Shown here: piece after piece, positions 51,201-58,377 of the stretch
Numbering within the stretch: position 1 is the stretch's first letter
Layout: the number at the start of each line of letters is the position of its first letter
Origin: Lactarius indigo
Lineage: Eukaryota > Basidiomycota > Agaricomycetes > Russulales > Russulaceae
NCBI GenBank assembly: GCA_025766275.1
Contig: JAFKAC010000037.1
Coordinates: 186,001-250,000, forward strand
DNA length: 64,000 nt
Reading direction: 5' to 3'
Notes under the pieces: generated by a model
Database searches by the model: none
Seen by the model: only the letters and a program-made list of their open reading frames with translations
Told to the model about the DNA's origin: nothing
Made by a program: the position numbers and the translations under genes

Positions 51201-53138
51201 TCCTCTCGCTTCGAACAACACACAGAAGGAGATAGTGTGTGGCTGGATGCCAGGAACTTGAAAACAACGCACCCTAGTTTCAAGTTAGCCCCAAAAAGAT
51301 ATGGACCCTTCAGGGTCACAAAGAAGATCTCCGCCACCACATATGCCCTGAAACTTCCCCATCAGTGGCGGATCCACCCAGTATTCCATGCGTCACTCCT
51401 GATGCCATACAAAGAAACCTCCATACATGGAAAGAACTTTACGGAACCACCCCCAGATCTAATAGATGGAGAACAGGAGTGGGAAGTCGAGAGAATACTA
51501 GAAACAAGACACCACAGGAACCAGTTACAGTTCCTAATCAAGTGGAAGGGATACTCCGATGCACACAACAGTTGGGAACCAGAAAAGAACCTCAACGCCC
51601 CAGAACTTATTCAGGAACACTTTGAAAGCAACCCCAGAAGCGAAGGAGCAAAGCAGTGGTTAAAACGAAAGGAAGTAACAGTACGAACAGCAACCACCTT
51701 CCCCACTAGCTTCCTCACCATGCCCTCTCGCTCCTCCTCTGTAGAACGTCTTGTTGCTCGTGCCATGGAAAGAGGCTCCTTTGACGAAACACCCTCTGTC
51801 ACACCCTCCTCTGGCTATTCTCCCTTCCCAGCACGACCCCCTTCCTTGCCTTCACTCATCCAGGAACCACAACCCATCGATCCCACCATGCCCAGCGTCA
51901 TAGAAACAGAAGGAGGAGGAATAACCCTTCGCGTTCCCCCTCCTGGACACACAGCCCCCCCTACTCCCGAGATACACCGACCTACTACCTCTCCCCCTGA
52001 TCCTAGAGTGACCATGGCTCGTCTCAGCGAAATAATCAACGACCCAATCATGGACGCACTCCCCATTAACTATGAAAGAATGCACATCGCTGCTGAAGAA
52101 GACGACGACCCTGGCTACCCCTTCTTCTTGAATGACCCCTGGAGCAGCCGCTATGTCCACTTCCTCATCCCTGACGACGCTGACCCAACCTCGTACATCC
52201 GAAAGGATGCCAAATGGATCAAGATCAGTGAAAACAAAGAAGATGTCATCGGCACCATGGGCAAAAACCTCCCTCACTATGGCCTCCCCCTTTTCCTCCT
52301 TCCCAGAAACGACGACCCCCACAACCCAGCTCCCCCCATCACCCCAGCTCAGATGCAGAACTTGGATGAAGCTTCCCCCACAGCCAGACAAGTCGATGAA
52401 GTCCTAGAAGACCTGAAAGACGACCGCCTCACAGCAGAAATCTCCAGGACTCGCCGACTCTTGCGAAACCAGAAGGCCCTCCGAAAGGAGATTGAAGGCC
52501 TGTACAAGACGATGGAGCCCCTCAAAAGGCACCTCCTCAACATGGACATGCAGCTAACCAGCACCCGAAGAAGGCTGCAAGAACACAAGGCCTATGTCCG
52601 GATTGCAGACCGATGGCTCACACTACACCCCCCTCCTCCGGAAGAAGAAACTCACCCCTTTGAAGTCCACCCCATTCCTGCCCCTACTCCACCTCGCTAC
52701 CATTCCATGCCACGACTCCACGACGAACCAGAAGGACCTAGCCCCTCTGCAGAAAGAAAGAAGAGACGCAAGCGCAGAGCTAACAAGAAGGAGACTGGCA
52801 CCATTCGACTTTGTTACAGGTGCCAGTCTGAAGACCACCTCTCTTTCGCCTGCCCTCAAAAACAGAAGTTCTGCTGGAGGTGTTCTAGCACTGACCACTT
52901 CCCCTATCAGTGCCTCTGGCCAGCCCCAGAAGAACGCACTCAGTGGTGTGGCAAGTGTTTTACCAGCAACAGCCACAAAGAAATCAAGTGCCCCAAGTAT
53001 GAAAATTGTCGCAAGTGTGGGGCCCATGGCCCCTTCAACTTCCTTCGCCAACATCGCTGCCCCCTCCCTCGCGAAAGCACCCCCTCCAACGATGTAGACA
53101 ACGATGTCTATGACCTGATGGACTTCGAAGCACTCTAG
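48255..53138 (+). CDS. Gy5 Pol polyprotein with zinc-knuckle tail
   Basis: 1,627 open codons in -1 frame to gag. Protease ~43 (LLDSSATDNLI; the usual DSG glycine is Ser), RT with VYMDDVLIA (~367), RNase H (EVDASAFATG ~517), integrase HHCC (~727-757, CATCQ) and DDE (ALDFITKLP ~790, ISDRDPRF ~851, QWLEQYL ~894), chromodomain (~1073-1120, EWEVERILETR, FLIKWKGYSDAHNSWEP). A ~500-residue tail follows: Pro-rich linker, region with GTMGKNLPHYGLPLFL, coiled coil (LTAEISRTRRLLRNQK), and four Cys clusters, two of them canonical CX2CX4HX4C knuckles (CYRCQSEDHLSFAC ~1520, CWRCSSTDHFPYQC ~1540). The Gly-to-Ser change in protease is a CpG transition and should inactivate processing. Confidence 0.93.
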   Translation: MRCRPVRADREANSMYSVRDSAMTIKVLVRLYYKEARINVLLDSSATDNLIDRNLIQKLGLGTTPLKPPRLVRNVDGSLNKDGTMTETCQLWIKRGEEETPFQFFVTSLGEDRMIFGYPWFKHENPDIDWKKQELKGEAITILTGGYRFRRKRHQEAKAAATKTTFDPVKETAIPEEYQRHNKVFSDEEAQRFPPEREEDHPITLRPDAPNKINCKIYPLTPEEDKELKAYLDENIAKGYIYEGSSPYASSFFFRKKTDGGLRPILDYRPLNTWTIKDTYPLPLISDILTNLNGKTLFSKFDIRWGYHNIRIKEEDQWKAAFKTPRGLFIPRVMTFGLTNAPATFARTMSRILRPLMDKYPRELFVYMDDVLIATEEDTECHRQIVHEFLEICEKESYFLKASKCVFEQRKIHYLGIVIDGSQIKIDPKKVEGLKDWPRDIKSVKQARSVLGTLSYQRPFIPNFAHLARPITDTIKMSEGPFRWTKEAAEALEALIALVCKDPILCQPDMDKPFELEVDASAFATGAILTQRDSRNKPQAVGYFSKSFSEAERNYDIHDRELLAVIRGLEHWRHLLLGSPHEITVFTDHKNLEYYRHPRQINRRVARYIPRLADYHIKLHHKPGPQNHADALSRRPDHDTGAGDNTDVVVLTPTIFANSALSIRIDDRVMAHQIDHQDTLDEWAAPFHLVKQGKHWWRGDKLVVVDNTPLKRGVISLFHDTKTAGHPGIMKTLWLVSQDYWWPNMKDDISAYVKGCATCQSNKNFPGNPKPPIFPIKTNPEALPFETIALDFITKLPQSEDNDTILTITDHDCSKAAFFIPCSETIDAEGVAKLYAKTVLPHYGLPRRVISDRDPRFTAKFIKELCRVLDIEQNISTAYHPQTDGQSEQTNQWLEQYLRMFINHQQDNWTELLPLAQYTHNSWPSATTKKAPYELILGYIPRVHQPERTTTVPGTQERLERIQEARRTAQAAITHAQSLYKGSSRFEQHTEGDSVWLDARNLKTTHPSFKLAPKRYGPFRVTKKISATTYALKLPHQWRIHPVFHASLLMPYKETSIHGKNFTEPPPDLIDGEQEWEVERILETRHHRNQLQFLIKWKGYSDAHNSWEPEKNLNAPELIQEHFESNPRSEGAKQWLKRKEVTVRTATTFPTSFLTMPSRSSSVERLVARAMERGSFDETPSVTPSSGYSPFPARPPSLPSLIQEPQPIDPTMPSVIETEGGGITLRVPPPGHTAPPTPEIHRPTTSPPDPRVTMARLSEIINDPIMDALPINYERMHIAAEEDDDPGYPFFLNDPWSSRYVHFLIPDDADPTSYIRKDAKWIKISENKEDVIGTMGKNLPHYGLPLFLLPRNDDPHNPAPPITPAQMQNLDEASPTARQVDEVLEDLKDDRLTAEISRTRRLLRNQKALRKEIEGLYKTMEPLKRHLLNMDMQLTSTRRRLQEHKAYVRIADRWLTLHPPPPEEETHPFEVHPIPAPTPPRYHSMPRLHDEPEGPSPSAERKKRRKRRANKKETGTIRLCYRCQSEDHLSFACPQKQKFCWRCSSTDHFPYQCLWPAPEERTQWCGKCFTSNSHKEIKCPKYENCRKCGAHGPFNFLRQHRCPLPRESTPSNDVDNDVYDLMDFEAL

Positions 53139-53164
53139 GGAGAGTTGACTTAGAGAGGGGCTCA

Positions 53165-53743
53165 TGTTATGATCCGACGCTTCGAACCTAAGCCACAGTA
53201 TGTCTCCACCCTGCCTTCCCCTTCTGTACCATACCTTGTTACCAAAGGAGCTACTGTTACTAGTGGCGCTGTTTCTTTGATCCGAACTTCTGCTTACCCC
53301 ATTTAGTCTCTTTGATATTGTGTGGACTTGTGTTCGTGTTGTTTGGAACCCTGTCCTATATAAACCTGTACCATAGACCGTAGGAAGCCAGACTTGGCTT
53401 CGTTTGCAATCTAGCAACCTTGCCTCTGTATTTTTGGTGTGACCTCGCCTCATTCCCCTCTACTTGTGCATCCCCTACCTCAGTCCCTAACCAGGACACT
53501 TCGAAGTCTTTGCAGTTGAACTATATCAACGCGTCACACCTGTTATACTCTGTGCACTAGCAAGATCAAGTGTAGAGAAGTGTCAGACACTTCGGACGAG
53601 GAGTCCTATATTACAGAGTAGTGCTGCACCCTGTGCCACACTTTTGCCACTCGTATTTCATAGCAATAAGACAACAGAAGTCTTCGCTTGATACTTGTGT
53701 GATTAGAAACCTTCAGAACCCATGCCCCTGCTAGGGCGTAACA
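53165..53743 (+). repeat. Gy5 3' LTR
   Basis: 579 bp; differs from the 5' LTR at three CpG-type sites (for example GTTCGTGTT versus GTTCATGTT). Followed by GCTTG, after which the host gene resumes. Confidence 0.95.
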
Positions 53744-54212
53744 GCTTGGGTACGACGCTTCTTTTCGCTTGTCTTCACTAGACACCTAACTTCTCCAGGA
53801 ATATGCCGAGCGCATGGCCACCCGTGCTGGTGTTCATAGCCTCGCCGAGTCTGCTTGGGAGCTACGGACCATCATTGAGGAAGCTGCCATGCCTCATGCC
53901 AAGCTGGAATGGCTTCTATTATTTCCTGGCGTTTTCGAGGAGCACCAGTCGCGGCTCATTTGGTATGCCGTCGTATTCAGCCACGCTCAGTCCGCCGTTA
54001 TCGTGAACGTTATCCATGGACCGGGGGTATCTGCGCTTTGGGACCCATACATCTTAGCCGTTGCCGAGTTTCGGGACCTTCTCACTGCAGGCGTTATTAG
54101 TTTCGACGAGTATCAGTGGCAGGAGGAGCGGCTCGGTCAGGCTAGTTTACTGGCCGAGACCGCACAGCGAAGCTCTTCGGCGACCGAGGGGGTATCGCAT
54201 GATGCGGAGTAG
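53744..54212 (+). pseudogene. Paralogous host gene 2, intron and exon 2
   Basis: After the TSD, exon 1 ends at 53749 (codon TGG). A 49-bp intron (53750-53798, GTACGA...CTAAC...CAG) is followed by exon 2 (53799-54212, 137 codons, stop TAG). Joined product would be 203 residues. It has EYAERMATRAGV at the exon start, AKLEWLLLFPG and AEFRDLLTAGVISFDEY; the last resembles the module in the Zn2Cys6 protein. Function unknown. Confidence 0.65.
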
Positions 54213-54378
54213 CGTTCCTTGTACCTGCCCGGCCTTTGTAATTGGCGTACTACAACCTGTTATTAAATGGTGTCGCTTGTGTCGATCTTCATCCATTGAC
54301 ATGTGAAAAGAGTCTGTAGCAGGTTGTCTCGCATTAAAGTGGCTTGTTCACTGTGAGCTGGTCCCAACGTTCCCTGCC

Positions 54379-54973
54379 ATGGCTGATACTGGTCGTGACT
54401 CTGATGCCTACTTGCCTGAGGGTTTGCTCAAGGCTGCCTTCGATTCCGCTTTGACTAGTTTCTTTGTGTTTGGCGAAACTTGGTCACAGTGTCCTCACCA
54501 GGCACCGCAGATCGTGTTGTGGCTACGCTTGTTCCAGGGGTCGTGGGTATGTTGGTAGATTTATGTGTTTTGTTCATTCCATGGTGATTGGGCACTTCTA
54601 GGATTATCTTCGGCTGATGGCGGATGCTGCTAACGATGGCGAGATGGGGGCCGACACATATGCCCTGCATTCGCTTGTTCGGACTGAGGCCGCACCGTTT
54701 GCAGATGTTAATTGGCTGCTCAAGTTCCCCATGGTCACAGAGCACGTTTGAAGCCGCATGTTGCTGTATACAGGGGTCTTATGTCGCATGCAGAGCGCTG
54801 CTCTTGAGGAGTGTCTCGCCGGAACGCTGGTTAGTGAGCAGGTCCCGGATGTTTATGACTGTGCTGCTATCGAGTTTGAGTCGCTTTGGGCTGCTGGGGA
54901 CATTTCACGCGAGGACTATTATTGGTACCTGTCGAAGTTGCAATCTGACCAGCTGATGGTGATTTGCAAGTGA
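54379..54973 (+). pseudogene. Paralogous host gene 3 with in-frame TGA
   Basis: Exon 1 54379-54546 (56 codons, ending QGSW), 55-bp intron 54547-54601 (GTATGT...TAG), exon 2 54602-54973. Intron position and phase equal those of gene 2 (W before, acidic residue then Y after). Similar residues: DVNWLLKFP versus KLEWLLLFP, and IEFESLWAAGDISREDYYWY versus AEFRDLLTAGVISFDEYQW. A TGA at 54749-54751 (EHV*SRM) breaks exon 2, probably CGA originally. An alternative splice might avoid it, but none is obvious. Confidence 0.6.
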
Positions 54974-55525
54974 GGGTCGCTCCCGAAGATCATGCGTCTG
55001 GGCCACTCGCCTCACGGTATGCTTTGCCTATTTCTTTTTCGCCGCTTTCCGCCTAATCGTTTCGCTGTAGAGTTGCACGTTGGTACTGGCGCCGAAGGTT
55101 ATTTTGTTGGGGGCGCGGAAGACGGTGCAGAGGACGATGGTGGTGAGACTGGGGTAGGTGTCTAAGGACTGTCGCGTTGGAGTGTGAAGGAGCGGTGGCG
55201 CTGGTATACCCGGACTCTTGGTAGCGAGCTTGTAGCAGCCTCCTGGTGTACTGGAGAAGTTATTTATCTTGATGTGTGAGAGTCCCTGTGGGCGTTGGCT
55301 ATTGCGGAAGTTCGGTGTTTTAGTTGGCCCGGTACCACGGAAACAGGCTTGTTAGGCTGGCATGTGTGTGCTTGGTGCGCTTGGGGTTCGGCCTCGTGTA
55401 GCGGGTATATCGCGTGTTATTTCACTGTGCTCATAGGATTAAAAGCAATAATAAAGTAAGACTATAGAAAATTAAATTCCAGAAATGGCTCTTTTGCAGC
55501 CCGTGTTTTCGCGCTTATGGAATGT
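54974..55525 (+). other. Unassigned DNA, possible extra exon
   Basis: Contains a plausible 50-bp intron (GTATGC...CTAAT...TAG, ending near 55071), followed by an open acidic stretch (GAEDGAEDDGGETG) that stops near 55165. It could be a last exon of gene 3, but I could not connect frames convincingly. The remainder to 55525 is AT-rich near 55450 with no gene seen. Confidence 0.3.
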
Positions 55526-56968
55526 TCACATGTTGAGTTCTTCTGCTGCCTCGGGTATATCTTCGTCGTCTTCGCTCTCTTGAGCTCCTTGTTGTGGGTC
55601 CATGTCCGGTTCGCCACTGGCTTCCAATTCACGCAACCGAGCGACCGAGACGTCCAAATGTTGTTCTAGATCGGGTATGTCCATATATTCGCGGGCGAAA
55701 TACGGCACCACTCTGAAGGCTGCTATGGTGCTGTGTAGTAGTGTGCCGTTGAGTTCACATACTATGTAGGCCCCTCCTTTGTTTCGCAAGACCACTACTA
55801 GTGGCCCGAAGTAGCGCGGCCGCATTTTGCGATTCAGCACTTTTTCTATCGCAGTGTTGCGGATTAGGACTAGAGCGCCTCTTTTGAAATCGTAGTCGTG
55901 AATTGTTGCCGAGTGTGCCTTCTCGAACCGAAGGGCCGCGCGATTGCGGTGTTCGTGGACTCTCTCCTTGAGCCGGTCTAGGTCTTCCGGTCGCTTTTGT
56001 AGAGCTACCACCCGCCAGGTGATGAGGTCGGTTGTCGCTAGTATTGAATCGGGTGGGGGCGATAGATAGTTTGCTTCTACAATGTCAAAGGGTAGCAGTG
56101 GGTGAATGCCAGTCGCCACGAAGAATGGCGAGCAGCCGAGACGCTTCCGCGGTGTAATGCGCTCCAACCAGAATATGGAATATGTCGCCTGCAGCCAGCG
56201 GTTTTGCTCACCGTCGACCGCTTTAAACAGTGCTTGCTGCATGTCGAAGTGCGCGCGCTCCACTATGCCATTCGCACGAGAGTTATATCCGCTTATCCTA
56301 ATATGTGTCACATGGTACTTGCGCTCCAAGTGGCCGAGCACTGCAACGAAGGGCTTGCCGTTGTCTGAGACTATTTCTGTCAGCGTTCCCCATCGGCATA
56401 GTACATCTTGGAATATCCAGTTGCCGAGTGCCTGAGCCGTTTCTTTCCAGAGCCTTCTAAATTCTGGGTATCCGGTCAGAGAGCAGCGGCCTTGTACAAT
56501 GTAGGAGTAGCCGGCAGCACGCGGGAGGTGCATTGTGTCCATATACATTTTCGCAAATAAGGGCGCGGGGGTGGCGACCACCGGCGGTATTGAGATTTGC
56601 TGGGTCTGCCAGGTTTGGCAGACATGGCAGGTGTGCACGTACCAAGCGATGTCGTCGCCCATAAATGGCCACCAGTACCGTTCTATTAGTAGAGCCCAGG
56701 TCACGTAGAAGCTGCGGTGCCCGGTATCGTTGTGGGCCATGTGTATTGCTTCGATGCGTTGGTGCTGATACAGGACTCTCTGGTGGGCCCCCTGCGGGTT
56801 TCGCTTCCAGAGTAGCCCGTCGTCTATGAAGAATCTTGCTGCGAAGCGCACTAGAGCAGTATAATCTTGCTCTGTCATGCCTTCTGGCCGCTCCAGGAAG
56901 GTCAGCCAGTCGTGCGCTGCCGCTAGTTTTTCGTCGGCTCATGTGGCCGCTTTCGTTTGCGGGATTAG
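55526..56968 (-). pseudogene. Gy6 fossil pol, integrase half
   Basis: A 450-codon open frame (55526-56878) encoding a Ty3/gypsy integrase: HHCC-like N-terminus (HNDTGHRSFY, CHVCQ), catalytic residues (MDTMHL, VSDNGKPF, GIVERAHFD) and a C-terminal barrel-like part (YFGPLVVVLRN), then an acidic tail; no chromodomain is seen. The frame reads upstream to the Co1 insertion, broken by TGA 56939-56941. Removing Co1 joins it to the RNase H end at 63351. A different lineage from Gy1-Gy5; no LTR found. The long intact integrase could be chance survival or a domesticated fragment. Confidence 0.8.
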
Positions 56969-57594
56969 TGTTGATAAGTGACCCTTGCGCACTTAGCGGC
57001 TCGTACGGACCGGACTTGCAGCATGGACTGCTTTAGATTAGATATACAGGACTTGTAGATTAGATACTATTTGATCTGTACAATCTGGACTTACCATTGC
57101 GTCATCTATGACATCACTGTACTTCTATGACATCATACATCCGGACTCTGCGTTGTATAACGCTTTTGTACTTCTCTTTGTTCTTTACTTGGAACTATCT
57201 TTATTATGATGTCAGTATGATATCATCTAGTTCTGGACTCTCCTTGTTCTCCTTTCCCTTGTTCTCAAAGCGTCCACTCTTGTCCCTTTGTAGAACAATA
57301 GCACCTTTGTATTCTGTGACTAGCGTTACTTACCTTGTACTACTGTCACCCTCTGTAGGAGTATAAGTAGAGTACCATGTACGCTCCTGGTCCACATCAG
57401 TTCTCACTGTTTGTGTGCCAGGTAAGCTCCCTTCTCTCCAATGTAACAACATCAGTTCTCACTGTTTGTGTGCCAGACAACCTCTGCTTCACTCTGCTTG
57501 ACTTCATCCCTGTTGCTGCCTTTCAGCCACCTTTGATATCTCACCACAGTCTTCTTGTCACTGTGAGTATCATCTTCATGTGTGCTGTTCATCA
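56969..57594 (+). repeat. Co1 5' LTR
   Basis: 626 bp, TGTTGATAAG...GTTCATCA. TATAAG near 57362 is followed about 32 bp later by a 28-bp sequence repeated in tandem (57394-57421 and 57449-57476). Confidence 0.96.
57422..57476 (+). other. Candidate intron in the Co1 LTR leader
   Basis: GTAAGC directly follows the first 28-bp repeat copy; the second copy ends in CCAG at 57476. Splicing would remove 55 bp and leave one repeat copy. The size matches host introns here (48-55 bp). Untested. Confidence 0.35.
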
Positions 57595-57609
57595 GGTTAT
57601 GGGCCCTGG
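57595..57609 (+). promoter_or_regulatory. Co1 half-tRNA primer binding site
   Basis: GGTTATGGGCCCTGG begins immediately after the LTR. It matches the complement of the anticodon stem-loop of eukaryotic initiator tRNA-Met and closely resembles the Drosophila copia site, which is primed by a tRNA-iMet half cleaved in the anticodon loop. Confidence 0.75.
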
Positions 57610-58377
57610 TGCCCTAGCCACTCCACTTGGCTGGTCACTGTCTTCCTAGGAGGACACACCAGGCTAAGGTCTGTCTGGGGCCTTACCAGCCTTGCCCAAG
57701 GCAGAGAGCAGTGGGGCGCCACTTGTCTCTGCTAAGGAACCTCCTGTGTATGTACTGCCCAGTAGTCCTACTTTCACCCCTACTGTTTTTCCTAGCCCCT
57801 GCGCTATGCGCAAGGAGACTGGGTCTGGTAGCCCCTTAACTTCAAAATATCCAGGGGTGCATGGCCCACTGGGCTGTGTATTGTGGAGCTTAGCGCCAGC
57901 TGTCTCTGGTGCTCCACACTGGGCGCAGGATCTCCTCACCATGGGAGTGTAAAACCTGGTTCAGGCTCTGGGGGGTGTTCACCTTATGGTGTTCTGCAAC
58001 CAGATACCTGCCTTGTAGCGGCAATGGGAAAGGATTCAGTAAAGCCACTTGTGGCGATGAGGCAACCAATAGGCCGAGGAGGCTGAGGTAGACAGCCTTG
58101 GGCTCTGAAAGCATTCCCTTCACCTTCCCCCTGACACAAACCATTTGAGCTGTGTCTTAAGACACGTCCTGGCTGGCAGCTAGCTCATGGTATGGCAAAG
58201 GGACTCTCCCAACCTGGGCCTAGCCCTTGTATCACTGGCATACTATCAGGAGGCAGGATGCGCTAGCGTTCTGGCCTTACAGAATCACAGACAGGAGTGG
58301 TACTCCCTCTATCTTTATGTCTTGCAACTATAAAGCACTGTCGCTGACCGCTCCTCGGCGACAGATAAATCATCCCA
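57610..58377 (+). other. Co1 long untranslated leader
   Basis: About 770 bp between primer site and gag ATG. Short open frames on both strands have no recognisable content. Probably a structured packaging or translation-control region; nothing specific seen. Confidence 0.5.

Larger units (their letters stand above)
45795..53743 (+). mobile_element. Gy5: chromovirus inserted in a host gene
   Basis: 7,949 bp; 579-bp LTRs; TSD GCTTG (45790-45794 and 53744-53748); self-primer site 46374-46385; gag with one TGA; open 1,627-codon pol; purine tract AGAGAGGGGCTCA before the 3' LTR. LTRs differ at three positions, all CpG versus TpG or CpA. Same lineage as Gy1 (zinc-knuckled Pol tail). Protease active site is altered (DSS), so probably defective. 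Confidence 0.96.

Noticed and set aside
52623..53453. 276-residue ORF antisense to the Gy5 Pol end and crossing the LTR boundary
   Set aside because: Crosses the element/LTR border and lies opposite the zinc-knuckle coding frame.
57692..57952. 86-residue ORF in the Co1 leader
   Set aside because: No domain, low-complexity content, and it precedes the gag start; likely untranslated leader.
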